This document shows positions 27,670 to 42,600 of a stretch of 64,000 nt of DNA, piece after piece. Position 1 is the first letter of the stretch; each line of letters opens with the position of its first letter. Source of the stretch: Anaerobiospirillum sp. NML120449 (GTDB taxonomy: Bacteria > Pseudomonadota > Gammaproteobacteria > Enterobacterales > Succinivibrionaceae); assembly GCF_023051105.1 (NCBI RefSeq), contig NZ_JALKIL010000003.1:62001-126000 (forward strand), written 5' to 3'. The position numbers were made by a program, and so were the translations under genes. The notes below the pieces were generated by a model. That model did no database searches. It was not told where the DNA came from and saw nothing but the letters and a program-made list of their open reading frames with translations.

Positions 27670-30600
27670 TTACTTGCGGCCCTTTTTGCCGCCGCCAAAA
27701 TGTTCTGCCAGGCTTGCTAAAGAAGCTGCGCTGACCCCTTTGGAGCTTCCGGAATTTCCGGTGCTGCCACTTTCTGACCGGGCAGCTTTTGCTGCTGTCC
27801 CGGATTGTGCCCCAGCCCCGCCCTTAGAGGCAGCTGCGTCCTTTGAGGCGGCACCGGCCTTTGAGGCAGCCCCCACCTTTGCAGCCGTGGCCTTTTTGCC
27901 CGTGCTGTAGACAGTGGCGGATGAACGCTCCTGTGGCTGCTTTCTGATCTGTCCAAAGCCCTCGCTGGCAAGCAGGGCCGCAAAGGACTCGCCATCATCA
28001 CCATCTGCCTCATCATCGCTGTCACTTTGAGAACTCATGTCCTCAGCAACAGGAGGAATCAGCTCCGGTGCATCAGGAAGATTGCCCGATGTTGAGCCCC
28101 TGTCAGCACCTGAAGTGTCAGCACCTGAACTGTCATCACTGTCAGCTGCGCTGCCAGCTCCAGAGCTCTGCGCCCCATCTGCCCTGGTGGCTGATGCCTT
28201 AGTGGCTGATGATCCGGCGCCTGCTCTGGCACTGGAGCCTGCTGCGTCAGCTCTTGTGCTGGAATCTCCGCCAATGACGTCCCTGTCATTTGAGACGTCG
28301 GAGTCCGTGTCCTCGTCAACCCTGACAGCCGGAGGCAGATCAGGTTTTAGCGAGGTGTTAAGCATTGAGGCCAGCTGACTTGCAAGTGAGCTTTGCTCTA
28401 CATTGCCGCTGCTGTAAACCAGTTCATCGGAGTTATTCCATCCCCTGGTCTCATTGTCGCGACCAGAGCGGTAATCTCCTGAATCTGACGAACGTCCAAA
28501 GCCTGAGCTGTTATAGCCCTCACTGCGACTGCTGCGGTTATCCTGCCAGGAGTTGCGGGAACTGCTGTTCCAGCCACCGCCCGGACCGGCACCATTACTG
28601 TTGCCATTGAAGCCACTGCCGGTGCTGTTACTGTTGCTGTTCCAGCCGCCAGCATTGCTGTTTTTGCGCTTCCAGCCAGTATTGCCCCAGCTGTTGCGCT
28701 TCCAGCTTGCATTGCCCCAGCCACCACTGTTGTTGCCGCTGCTCCAGCTGCTGTTGCTGCTGTTGCCACTGCTCCAGCCGCCATTGCTGCTGTTGCCGCT
28801 GTTCCAGACACCATTGGTACTGTTGCTACTGTTCCAGACACCCTTGCCGCCTGTACCACTGCTCCAGCCACCACTTGATCCGTTGCTGGAGCCACCGGCA
28901 GTGTATCCGCCGGTCTTGCTGCCAGCAGCAGTGTATCCACCAGTCCTGCTGCCAGCGGCAGAGCTGCCGCCGCCTGTGCTGCCACGATTCCAGCCACCTG
29001 AGCTTTCAGTACTGCTCCTGGCAGAACGCTGCCATACACCTGAGCTGGCGTTACGTGAGCTGCCAGCATCAGTCCTGTCAGTGGCATCAGCTGACGGTGC
29101 AGCACGGTCTTGATCCGATGATGAGGCAAAGGCGTTGGCACTGCGCCACTGGGCACTGTTGTCATAACGATCCTGGCCATAAGAGCCCGCACGGTCGGAG
29201 CGGCGATCCTGGGACTGAGCATACTGGTCACTCTTCAGTACAGATGAGTCATCCATGCTCTCATGGGTGTTGATCTGATCACTTTGCTCAAGACGGGCAT
29301 GCTCTTCCCAAACTGAAGGCACCTGGGTGACCTCATTGACCTTGTGTGCCTGCTCAGCACCATTCCTGTGTGAGCCCGATGCACGGCGTCTGTTCCTGCT
29401 TTCTGCGTCGGCGTAAAAGGTCTGGTGACCACCATGACGGGAGGCGGCAGTAACATTGTTCTCACGGGCAATTTCATTGGCAGTGCCCAGCACTGTGGTG
29501 AAAGCCGGAGCGGTAGTCATGCGGCCGGAGCTGGAATTGAGCTCCAGATAGTCAAACATGGCGCGGTAGACCTGACGGGTTTCAGTACCCTTGCGATCCA
29601 TGGCTGGCATACGTACATCACGGTTGTTGTACATATTGCGGGCACCAAAGACCATCAGCAGATTCTGAGCACGGCTCATGGCCACGTTGATGAACTCAAA
29701 GCGTGACACATTGGCTCTTCCTGCCGGGAAGTGCTGATTGAAAGGACCGCCATTATTCTTGACCAGCGACAGTATTACTACCGGCTTTTCCTTACCCTGA
29801 TAGCGGATAACGGTATTGATCTCCACATCAAGGGCATCAAACCAGTTGCTGTTGCGTCCCACCATGGCAGTTATCTGCTCACGAATGGCACGGCACTGAG
29901 GCTGATAGAAGGAAACCACACCTACCTGCAGCTTTCTGCCCGGACCATAACCGGCAGCAGTGCAGATATGCTCCATCTCAATCAGGGTCTTGGCAATCAG
30001 ATGAGCCTCGACATAGTTGACGTTGCGGTTACTTTCAATGGTATAGGCTTTACCCTGTTCATTAAGGGTAGTATCCACCCACAGAATGTGATCATCAGGG
30101 CCAATAAGAGTATGGCCGGCCTCATCCTGAAGTACTACAGGATGAGAACGATCACGCTCAGGGTTACCGCAGTGCAGACTCTCGTCATAGAAGAAGTTAA
30201 CGAGACGCATGATCTCAGGATGCATGCGGAACTGCATGTCAAGACGCTGTCTTAAGCTCTCCGGAGCCTGCTCAAAGAGTTCCTTGAACAGGGAGGCAGT
30301 GACCATGTTTTCATAACGCTCAAAGTTCGAGCGGGTCAGCTGGGCTACAGACTCATCAAATGCACCCTCCTCATCTTCGCCAGCAATACCGGCACTGGCA
30401 TTATTACGGGCATTTTCAAGACGGTCGACCTCATCTTCAAAGGTCATGCCGTCACGCTCATTGAAAATAGGAGGCAGCTGACGGTGGTCACCTACCAGCA
30501 CGGCCTTTGGAGCGCGCATTAAAGGCAGCAGCAGCTCCAGAGGAGTGGCCTTGGAAACCTCGTCAATAATGACCACGTCAAAAGCATCAAAATCGTGAGC

Positions 30601-33600
30601 AGCCAGGGTACGTTCGTTTTCATTACAGGAAACTGCGACCACATTACAGCTCTGAATATAGGCTGCTTCGACCTCATCCCAGTCACGGCGGGCATGACCG
30701 TCGGCATTACCAAGGATATCTGCCCACTCTGATGCCAGAGCACCAAAGCCATCACTTGCCACCAGACGCAGTGCCTCAGGTGAGGTTTCAGCTGCCAGTG
30801 TGGCAGCTGCCTTACCAGCAGCATAACCGGCTGCCATTACGCCACCGCCCCTGACGCCCTTACCAGCTGCAGATGCAGCTGCACCGGCAAAGGCAAGACC
30901 TGCTGAAGACCTGCGACGGGCCTGCTCAGCTGCAGCAGCAGCGGCACGTTTAGCAACAGCCTGCTCATGGGCAGAAAGTGGCAGCGGCTGAGCGCAATCA
31001 CAGGCCTGCACTCGACGGCGGGCCAGCTCAAGGGCAGGAGCCAGTGAAGGAATTTCATCCTTCATAGTCATACCTGAGAAGAAGAACTGCTCAGTGCTGC
31101 GCACCAGCTCGGAAATAAAGCCGCAGCGTCTCATGGAAAGAATACGGCTGGCAGCGTTGCCGCTGTAACCGGTAATAACATCATTGCATACAGTAAGCAG
31201 ACTGCTGCCCAGCTCCCTGATACCTTCCTCAACACCACTCAGACGCTCGCTTATCTGCTGCAGAGAAGTCTGCATGTGGCTGATAAGAGTTCGGCCCAGC
31301 AGTGACATGGCATAGGCAAAGTGAGACCTGTCCTCATCGCCAAGTTCTGCTATCAGACTCTCAACCCTGGTTACCGAGGCAATACTTTCTTTAAAAGTAA
31401 TATTAAATCCAAGCTCTACAGCCAGATCCTCGTAAATGCAAATGTCATTTATGTAATCGTCATCTGCATGTATATAGAGATCGTCGTACTCGAGTGCCTC
31501 CTTGAGGGTCATATAAGCTACAAAGCGCTCATGAGGTACCACCTGCACAGTACCATTGAGGATTTGTTCTTCACTAAAGCTATATGAAGACAGAGCACCA
31601 CAACAGGATTCATCCTCTGCACAGGCCACGTCATCACCATCGACAGAGTCTTCACCCCTGACCTCGGACTCAAGGCCAGCATCGGCCGCAACTCCGGCAT
31701 CGGCCTGAATAGCAGCATCTACCTGAATGGCAGCATCGGCCTGAACAGATGGCTCAATGTCACCACTGGCAACATCAGTAACCAGCTCAGACTGTGCCTC
31801 TTCATCATCATGAGCAGCATGCTTATCTGTAATGTTTTGTGAAGCATTATCAGAAGCTGCAGACTTGCTTTCAGTCTCATAACTGGCTGTTCCGCCTGCA
31901 TCATGACTGTTACCCTCAGCGCCAGCCTCGAAGCCAGAGGCCTCATCAGCAGCTTCAGAGGCAGAGGCAGAGTCAGCTGACTGCTGGTCAGTGCCGGCGG
32001 AGCTGTCCTTTGAGCTGTCTGATGCGGCAGCATCTGATGCAACAGCATCTGATGCGGCAGCATCTGATCCGGAGGCACCGGCAGAGCCTTGCTCGTGGCC
32101 TTGCTCGTGGCCTTGCTCGTGCTCTTGCTTGTGGTCTTCCCCGCTGGCATCTTTTACATCTGCATCCGGGGCCAGTTTCCTGTAATCGGTATCAAGGTCA
32201 ACTTCGGACAGATCGATCTTCAGCATCTTGAGCATCTGAGGGCGATTGGCAAGTGCCTTGAGCAGACGGCGCGGATCTATCTTGTTAGTGAAAGGATTGC
32301 TGTAATTGCCTTCCTTAAATCTGTCAATGAAATCATCGGCAAATTTCTTGATGAACTTCAGGTTCTGAGATGAAAGCCTGTTTTCAGGATAGCCTGACTC
32401 AAGAAGCTCAGCCAGCAGATTGGTCATGCTGGCCATAACACCGTTATGACCTACCTGTAATGGAATCAGACCTGAGGATGAAACCTGCTCTACATCAGGC
32501 AGAGTTTCAAACTCATGCTTTTTGAGAATCTGGAAGAATCTGTAAATACCCTGAGGCATGCCATACTTCTCAGCCAGAGCAGCAGCATCATCAAATCTGA
32601 ATTCAAGCTCACCAGGCTCTGTACAGACACAGGCCCAGAACATTTCAATTGTTTCCTGACAAGGGCAAAGCTCAACACGGGCAGAGGCAAGACGCACATT
32701 GTCTGCCCATGAGAGTTTCATGAGGTGATGATAGACCTCAGGCAGAAGATCCTCTTCGGTAATCCTCCTCATGTCATTAACAATGGTACGGGACAGCAAA
32801 GCTACTTTATAAAAGTCTTTGTATTTGTCATACAGATACTTCATGCTGCTGTCAAAAGCATTGGAGTATCTTGACGTAAACTGCTTCCTGCTCTTTTCCA
32901 GCTGAGCTTTAACTTCCTCCCTGTGATCAGGATCATCTGCAACTTCCAGCATGGAGTATGGCAGTAACAGATATTCAGGCTTTTCAGGAGGACTGAGCAG
33001 ACTCAGACCTTTACTGTGAGTATCGCGAGGGATAAGGTCTTCCAGATCCTCATCCATAGTGCCCTCAAGAACAGGATGACCGGCATTTAAGGTACGGCGG
33101 ACATTCAGATCCACATCAGCCATTATCGAGCCCAGAGTGAAGAACTCCTCTCCGGCAACAGTATTACCAAAATCTACTGCCTTCTCGAGAATTTCGTGAC
33201 ACTCGGCCATGGTATTAAAGTAGTTACAGCCGGTGTCAATAAACTCCATAGGTCCCTTTGGACCTCTTACGAGCTCCGTGGTGCCCTGATTTTCAACCTT
33301 CTGATTTCTGGCATCAGTGGTCAAATCGTTATAGGTCTTGATGTTCTTGTTAATGAACTCGCCAAACTTGCTGCGGAACAGCGGACGCAGTTCGCAAATA
33401 TCCCTGTACAGCCCCCTGAGCTTGCTCAAATCACAGCAGGCGGCAATACGGTGACCAGTTGCCATTGGATATAAGGCAAGGCATGACAGATCAAGATCGG
33501 AACTGCCGGCTGCCTTTGCTCTCAATGAGATCATAATTGCCACAATACGGGCATAAACAGCACACAGATCGGCACGGGTAAGTTTTACTGTTATCCTGGA

Positions 33601-36600
33601 CTCCGCATACTCAAGTTCCTGATTTGCAGCATTAACAGCAGCATAAGCAGCCTTTTTATCCTCCTGGGTTGCATCTTCTGCGCTGTAAGCTGCAAAAGAA
33701 GCTGAAACGGTAGATTTAACGACCTCCTCAAGGTCACTGATTCTGGCCTTATGCTCTGCCCAGGCCTTTGCTCTTGCCTCCTCACTGACTGCCGACAGGT
33801 CTATGCCGGCAGCGGCCCTGGCCTCAGCGCTCATAGCCGTTGGTACAAAAGAACCGGCAGCCAGAACGGTTCCACTTCTTCTGACAAACTCCTGGTGCAT
33901 CAATCCGCTCACATAGAGATCATGGACGTCACCAAGACGGGTACCTGTAAAGCTCATATTGCAGTGCATCGAGTCATTCTCGATATTAGCGTTAAAGTGC
34001 TTTACAAATGATTTAATAAGACCTTTGTCTACATCGCTGAGCTCTGAACTGAGGTCTCTTGTAAGAGAACCACGGGTCTGCTCGAGAGCAGCCTGTCTGA
34101 GATCGTCATCCAGAGGACCAAAGAGAGCATCCAGTTTGCTCTCAAATACAGCAAAATTGTGCGCTGTGGAGACAAGGCCGTCAGCCGACTGTGAAATTTT
34201 GCCCACAGGAGCAAAAATGGCAGTACAGCCACGGTGCTCAGCAGCATAATCAAGAGCCTTTTTAATTCTCTCCTGCTGCTTTTTAATATCTTCCTGACGC
34301 TGAGCCTGAGCACGGGCATTTTCAGCCTCGATTTTGGCCTTGTTCTTACGGGCACCACGTCTTAAACGTCCGCTCTTTGCCGGCTGACTCTGAGCCTTGT
34401 CAGCCAGGTCCTCTGAAGAGTCCTCAGGACGCATAATCAAATCATCAGCACCGGCACAGGAGTCAATAAGCACGCGCAGCTGTTCGGCACGGACCGCAAG
34501 GCGATCCATGAGTTCTGCGTCAGACTGGCTTAAATTGAGCTCAATATCCTGGTCCTGCTTCTTTGATTCATCGTACCTGTTCATTTCAAAGCAGAACCTG
34601 AACATTACTGACATCAGCTGAGTAAAGGAACTCATGATGCTGATGACATTAAAGAGCTGAGCACTGTTGTCACTGCTCAGGTCATATTCAGGGCATACAG
34701 GCTCAAGCAGCCAGTTGTTGAAAACAGCTGTATTCTTGAGCATGTCTACCAGGCTCTTGCGTACCAGCTTCTTGATTACCGCATGACGCTGCCTGAAAAC
34801 ACCATCTCTGTTGTCACGGGCATCGACCATGGTGACAGACTGATAATGAAGATAAGACTCATTATCATCCCCACTGGAGCTTTTCTCGGCGTTGTAATCA
34901 ACCTTGAATATGCCAGCATCGTCAAGAGAACTGATATGACTTAAAGTGCGCAGCAGGTTTAAGGCTTCAAAACCAGTTGACTCCTCGTGACTGACCATAT
35001 TGAGTATGGTACCTGTGATGGCACTGGTAACTGCCTGAATATCAAACTCATCAGGAATATAGAAACCCATGAGCTTTGTAGGGATGTCGCCTTCTTCAAA
35101 AGACCTGGCAACTTTGTCATAAATATCTAAAACTTTATTGAAGCGTTCCTCGTAATTATCCGGATCAAATGCAATCAACGGACTAAAGCACAGGAAGTTG
35201 CGGGCTGACATGAAGGTCTGGCAAAACTCTCTGACGAGCTCGGGATCCATCATGGACAGCTCCCCAATCTTGAAGTCAGTTGAGCTGACAAGCTCTCTGA
35301 TTTTTTTGCGCACCTCTTCAAGCTTACGGGACAGACCCGCAAGTTTTTCTACAATGCCGGCATCCCTGGAATTCCACTCCATGTTGACGCAATGAAAAAT
35401 CCTCTGCAGCTCATCGCTTTCATTTACTGTAGAGAGCATGCGCGGACCAATCCTGTTGGTTCCGGACAGTGAAGACAGATCAGATGCCATGATCGATGCC
35501 ATTGAGCATATGTTTTTAACCATGAAGGCAAATGGCTCAACAGTATCGAACTCCACCTGGGCACGGAAGCATGCCTCTGCATGGGTGTTCATCAGTGTTG
35601 CAGGAGTTTTACGGCTGGCAAGAGCATCTGCGGCTTTGTAAGCGCGCTCCTCAGCATTCTGAAGCTTCATCATTGGCTGAGCATTGTCTACAATCCAGTC
35701 AATGATCTCATCAAGCTGGCTCAGAATTTCCTTCTGTCTTTTTTCTACACAATCAGCTGAAGCTCCGACCCATGAGGTGGCAGCTGAGGCCACGGATCCA
35801 GCCCTGGCGGTCTTGCCAGCATCTGTACCTGCGCCGGCAGACACTGCCGCAGCGGCTGCCGCATCGGCTGCAGCAGTCCCGGCTGACGCACTGGCAATGG
35901 AGGCAGATTTGGCACCGGAGGCAGATTTGGCACCGGAGGCAGCTGCAGCAGCCTCAGATGCAGATGCAGGCTGCTGTACAGTCTCATTCTTTGCTGCGGA
36001 GATTACTGACTTGCCAAGAGCACGGGCAACTGCAGGATGCTTTTGTGAAACATAGTTGACTTCCTCAAGCACGTCATCAACCAGCTTATCATCCATTTCA
36101 ATGCCTTCACGCTCCATGAGCTCTCTGGCAAGGCGCCTGGCACAGTTGAGCCTTTCGGCTTTGGTGATCTCCGAATGCTCGATATAAAACTGCATATCCT
36201 TCAAAAGGATCAGTTCTTTGTCACTGATCTGTGCATCTTCAGTGTCCCTGAGCGTGACTGCCGGATTATGAACAAGGGACTTGAAGATCAGTCTGAGCTC
36301 ATTGAGATCATCCTCATCGAAAAGTTCCTCATAGTCTGCAGATGCAGCAGCATCACGCAGATCTCTCTGAGCAATGCCCATGGCAGACAGAGCTGACAGA
36401 TCGGCCTCTTTGCTGTCACTGTCAAGCAGAGCAATCATGTCAACTACGCTGGCACGTACCTGTTTGATGTGCTCCATCAGGCTCTTAATCATGCTCTGAT
36501 AATCGACGCTGTCAGTCTCGCCACGCACAGAGCGGAAATATTCTCTGCGGCGCTCAAAATCAGGGATAGCCTTTACTGCCTCAACGAAGGCGAAAAGACC

Positions 36601-39600
36601 TTCCATCCTGTCCTCAAAGCTCTCTGAGCGCACTGAGGCAATATAGCGGTCAAAGGCGGCAACAAAGTCGTTGCCAAAAGGATAGAAGTCACCAAGCTGC
36701 TGCATGGCCTCGTCCACGCCCTCACTGAGCTGTCCGGACCCGGCACCGGCACCTGCACCGGCTGCGCCGGCACCTGATGCATCAGCGGCATCAGCGGCAT
36801 CAGCTGCACTGGCTGTGGCGGCACCTGATGCAGCAGTGTCGGCAGCTGCAGCGGCTGAGGCGGCAGCCCTGCCTGCAGAGCCGGCAGCTGCAGTGGTGCC
36901 GGCCATAAGGCTGGCGCCATGAGCAAGGTCACTGGCGGCCATACTGGCACTGGCAGCAACGGCATGAATGTCGGTATCAGCACTGATGCTTGAGACATGG
37001 ACAGCATCGCCCTCTGGACGCAGAGCACTGCCGGTAAAGCCAGGTCCCATGGACAGCACGGCGCTGTCCATGGCGCTTATCAGCTCACATGGACGGGCCA
37101 GCTCTTCAAGCCAGCTGCCGGCATGTTCAAGAGCCAGATCAAGGCGGCCAACCACATTCTCAAGGGATTGTCTGAGTTCATCTGCAGCCTCAAAGGAGCT
37201 GCAGCCGCTGGTATTTAAGGCACGGGCCAGAGGTCCTATTCTCACTGCCTTGAGCACCAGGCGGCGCAGACGTGCAGACAGTCGGCCGACAGGACGCTTA
37301 AGACCAGTCAGATCAGGGGTAGCATGCTCAAGGTCTGTGTTCAGTTCAGCAATTTCCTTTTGAGCAAAGGAAGGCACTTCATTAAGAGCAGTAGTGATAT
37401 TGCGGCAGCCGGTCAGCAATGGCAGCTGATCAGCTACGGTAAGACGGCGCATGTCAGCCACAGCAGCCTTTTCCAGCTGCTGGGTAAAACCCAGCATTTC
37501 GCTGGTAACCAGAGGCATGCCATAACCTGTCATGCCCAGCATGACAATACGTAAGGCCAGATCAAAACCGCCATCGGAGAAAGGATCGGTCTGATGAAGA
37601 ATGGCTGAAATCTCATCGGCTTCAGCTACAGCCTGCTCAAGGCCTGGAAGACGAAGACGGCAGTGCTTCTTAAGACAGGAATAGACTGAATCGACAAAGT
37701 CGTAAGACTTGCCTTCAACTGTTGTGCTGGTACTGAAATCCACACCCATGCTTTCAAGCTCGGCACGGGCAGCGCCCTGACTGTTGCTGTCAGCATCAAT
37801 ACGCTCACACATGGCAATCAGAGCCGGCATGCTGCTGGCAGCAAGACGATCAACTACATCCTGCAGATCCTGCTCGATCTCATCGACACGGGCAGCGGCT
37901 GCATTATCATCGTCCTCAGGGGCAATGGTATTGTGATTGAGAGGATCGCTCTCTTGATCCTCATCAATGCTGTCAGTGTCCAGAAGCTGAGCAATGGTAT
38001 GAGCACTTTCATCAAGGGCATAAGGATCGCTGTCATCCTCAAAGAGCTTGGCAAGGCCCTGAGCATATTCGTAAACAGCTTCGGCCTCAGCAGAACGCTC
38101 GTCCTGAGTCTTTGGCAGCACAGCACGCTGAGCCTGCTGAGCACGCTCAGCCAGTTCGGCGGCTACGGCCTCTTGAGCAGAACCCTTGTCATCATTGCCA
38201 AACTCATCTGAATAGTCGTCAAACTGGGCAAACTCAAAGGAAGAGACCACATCCTCGTCAATGCAGTCATACCAGGAAATCATTTCCTCTTCACTGCCGC
38301 CGAAGATCTCATATTTGATATCCAGCAGAGGCAGATCAGTGCTTCCATAGCTGTGGTAGCTCTGATCTGAGGCATAGTTTTCCAGAACGACACAGCCAGA
38401 TAAGTCAGCGCCCTGACCGCCACGCAGACGGTCAGCCTCGCGGCTTAACATCATGGCGGCAGCAGCACTCAGTGACTGACGCAGTGAGGAGCTCTCATCG
38501 CAAAGCTGACCGGCATGATCGGCTAGCGCACGGTACTGGCGCACCAGTACCTCAGGACCGGTAAACTCACGGCCTGATGGAGTAATGCGCTTGATATTGC
38601 CGGCAAGACGCAGGGCGCGCAGATGCGGATGGTTTTCAAGGCGCGCAAGGGCATTATCAAGAGCGTCATGGGACTGGGAGGCCAGCAGCACACGCTGATT
38701 GCGACGGGCAAACTGGGCACAGGCCTCGGCAATAACCGTGGTCTTGCCAGTGCCTGGTGGGCCCTGAATCAGACAGATATTAGGTGCGGCCAGCATCTTG
38801 CGCACGGCCAGCTTCTGATTGTTGTTAAGCTCGGTATTAAACCACCTGGTTACCGGCTCAATAACCTCAGGCTGATGGGCCCCCTTGATGTCAAACAGAT
38901 AGCTTGACAGATAAGGGGCATAACAGCCCTCATTGGTCTTAAGGGAGCGCACGGCTGAGCGGTGACGGGCTATCAGGGCAAGGTCGCCTACAATGGACAG
39001 AGCAAGGAAGCCCTCCTTTGGCAGATCCCTGAGCACACTGGCAATACCGGCACTGATGGCGGCATCGGCATCAGCTGCACCGCCCTCACCTCCGGCCTGA
39101 GAGGCACTGCCGCTCCTGTCTGCCTTGCCAGACTTTGAAGCTGCGCCTTTTGAGTTAAGGGCACTAAGGCGCCCAATGGCATAACTGAGCTCTTCTGAAA
39201 GCTCCACGCTTACCAGGGCAAAAACGGCGCTGTGCGGATCAAGAGAGGATATGCTCTCATCGGCATCCTTGTCGCCACGGCGGCGGCTGATACGGCGGTT
39301 TTCATCCTCAATACGACGGGCCATGCGCTCGCGCAGAGACTGGCACTGCTCCATCATGAAAGCATGAGCACTGCTCTCGGAGATGATCTCAGTGGCACTG
39401 GAGTTAATCTGTCCAATGTCATCAAAATCGATTTCGACGCTGAAGCTCTGGCGATCATTTAACTGAGGTGGCAGACGGAAAACATAAGGATCAGCCGAAG
39501 ATCTGAGATTGTAGGCATGCAGATTCTGGCGGCGGAAAGAGCGTATGGTGCTGCGCAGATCATCGTTATCACTGGCAGCTACCAGGAACTCAAGGCAGCC

Positions 39601-42600
39601 GCTGTCTTCGTTGTAGGACCAGCTGAAATAGCGCAGACCCTGAGAGCGGTGCTTTACCAGGGCCTCCTTGAAGTAAAGGAAGTCCTCCCAGTCGCGCAGA
39701 CGACGGGCGGTATGGGCGGCAAATGGAGGAATAACGCGCATGCAGGCGGCAGCCAGCACATTGCCCATCCTGCCAGTACCTGAGACATCAGAGCCCTTAT
39801 CAGTAGCACTGTCCACGGCAACGCTGGCGGCCTCAGCCCCTGCTGTGCCAGCAGCTGCTGCTGAGCCTGCAGCTCCTGCAGCCCCGGCAGCATCAGCAAG
39901 GCCTGCGGAAATGACCAGTGCGCGACCGGAGGCGCTGGCACCGGCAGCACCGCCTCTGTTGCGTCTGCGTGGCGGATTGGCCAGATCAGGGGTGGCCGCC
40001 AGAGCCTCTTCAAAAGGCTCCAGGCTTACATCTGGCAGATCACCCTGAGGTGCGCAGCCCTGAGCAAGCAGGGTAAATCTGATAAAGCACTCAAGCTCCC
40101 AGTCGGCGCGATCATCGCCACCAAAGCTGATGGAAGCACGGCCTGGCAGGAACACAGGTGAGCTCTTGTCCAGAGGGCATGAGCCAACCACGCACAGAGC
40201 TGCGCCTTCATCCACCCTGTCAAAGAAAGGATGCAGAGGAATACGGATGGAAAGGTAGAAACGGCTTTCCACAGTATTATCAAGGGTGATGTTGCTGATA
40301 AAGCAGCGCAGTGGAGTATTTTGACCATCCATGAAGAAGCGCTGCAGGAAAGCAGAAGCCAGCTGCTCACTGGAGCGGCCGGAATTGAAGAAGTAAGGAT
40401 AGGAATCCTGATAGCGGTTAAGAGCAAAGCGTACCGAGCGGTAGAAATCGCTAAGAGGCTCACGCATCCAGCTGCCACTGATACGGCGCTCCAGAGGCAT
40501 ACGCCAGAAAATAATGCCACGGGCCACCATGCCCTTGAAAGCCGCATAGCCGCCCATGCCGCTGCCCCCTGAGACCATATCGCCAGCAGCAGCTGCTGCA
40601 GCCACGGCACGGGAGTAGGCATCATCAAGAGAGTCAGCATCGCCAGCTTCAAAGGAGCGGGTCTCATCGTGTCGGACAGTTACATGCAGCGGCACCTCGC
40701 GATAGCCGTTGACATCAATGCTGTCCAGCTCAATCATCTCGGCCTCAACAGGCTCAGCCTCGTAAAGCTCAGGCTCGTCGGACTGTGAACCATAAGGCTG
40801 CTCAGCATAAGCCTCATCTTCATAAGAGCCGGCCTCACAGGCCACAGTCTCACCGGCATCGCCCTGATAAGAACGATCCTCATAAGCGCCTGCCTCACCG
40901 GCATCGCCCTGATAAGAACCAGCCTCATAAGCGCATGCCTCACCGGCATCGTCCTGATAAGAACCAGCCTCATAAGCGCCTGCCTCACCGGCATCGTCCT
41001 GATAAGAACCGGCCTCATAAGCGCCTGCCTCACCGGCATCGTCCTGATAATCATCAGCCGCATAAGGCTCATCTGCATAGCCCTCAGATGCATAGGCATC
41101 AGCAGCACTCTGGGCATCATCAAGCTCAGCGATTATGGCCTCATGCACTACGCGATCCTTCATGCCGTCAGTGCCATAAGCACCGGCATCGAGCTCGTCA
41201 GCATCAAATCCGTCATCTGGCAGCGGTGTATCAAAGACAGCGCCGGCCTCATCAAATACCTGATCCTCAACACCATCAGCACGTGCAGAGCCGGTATCAA
41301 CGACAGCTGATGCTGCCATGGTATCAGCAAGGGTCTGGTCCTGGAGCTGAGCAGACTGGTCACGACGGGATCGGGCGGCCGGACTTACTGAATATTCATA
41401 AATACCTGCTGCTGCCATGCCGGTATCTTCAAAGCCGTCGATACCAACACCGGCGGCAATGGCACCATCAGCAAGACTGAAGGAGATGCCGGAGTGATCA
41501 TCAAGATCACCGGCAACAATGCTGTCGGCCAGATCGCCATCAGCAAGCTGACGATCCATAGCGCTGGCTACCATGTCCCCTGCCATACCAGAGGTAAGAG
41601 CAGCACCATGCTCAGCAGCTCCCATGGAGTCAGAACGTATACCGGTATCAATACCGTCAACTATTGCGGCATCAACTTCCTCAAGCTCATCGAGTCCTGA
41701 AGCTGACTTGACGGCAGCTGCTGCGGCAGCCTCCATGTCATCAGGTATGACCAGAGAGGCGGCCAGATCCTCATCTGACAGATCCTCATCAATATCATCA
41801 TTAAAATCTTCAAGGTCATCAGCCATGCCCGGATCGGCAGCTGAGGCATCAGCAAGCAGCGAAGCCTGAGCAGCCATATCCTCAGGGCTGTCAAAAAGAC
41901 TTCCCTGGTAAGGCTCACCTGAGTCACCTGCCTGCATGCCAGTATCCAGCTCCGGCTGCATGCCCGGCTGCATGCCTGCTTGCGCGCCCTCGACGCTGCC
42001 CTGGGAAGAACCATCGCCCATGGCATCAGCTGTGCTGACGCAGAAATCACCAATGGCGCCGCCCATAATGCCAATAGCACCGCCCATGCTGACAGGGTCA
42101 GACATGTCGACCACAGCTCCGTCAGCTGAGGTTGGGGCCTTCTGGCTGCTGCCTTCTGACTCCTGAGCGGCAGCGGCAGTGACCTGAGAGCTCTCAGTCA
42201 TGGCTACGGCAAGGGAGGCGTGACCGGTGGCATCAGCCGCACCGGTAAATACGTCACCCATGGCACCGCCCATTACGCCTATGGCGCCATCAATGAGATC
42301 GCCCAGAGGATCGTCTTCCTCGACCTCCTCATCAAGATCAGAGCCAGTGCCAGCAACAGCACCTGCACAGTGCCTGTCAGCCGCACTTTCAGCAGCAGCA
42401 CGGGCTGCAGCAGCGGCATCTACATCACCTGGCTGACGGGCATAGCCCTGAGCCTCAGGATCAGTGGCCAGATCACTGTTGACCTCGGCATCGAGGTCAA
42501 GGCGATCCATATTGTCAGAGTTATCCTCAATAATGATATCGGCTGGCAGCTGACGACCGGCACCGGCTACTTCGTCGACATCAAGGAGCATGTCCTGCAT

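Noticed and set aside
28553-29113. Plus-strand Leu/Pro-rich 186-codon frame
   Set aside because: It is the antisense shadow of the Gly/Ser/Trp repeats in the helicase gene.
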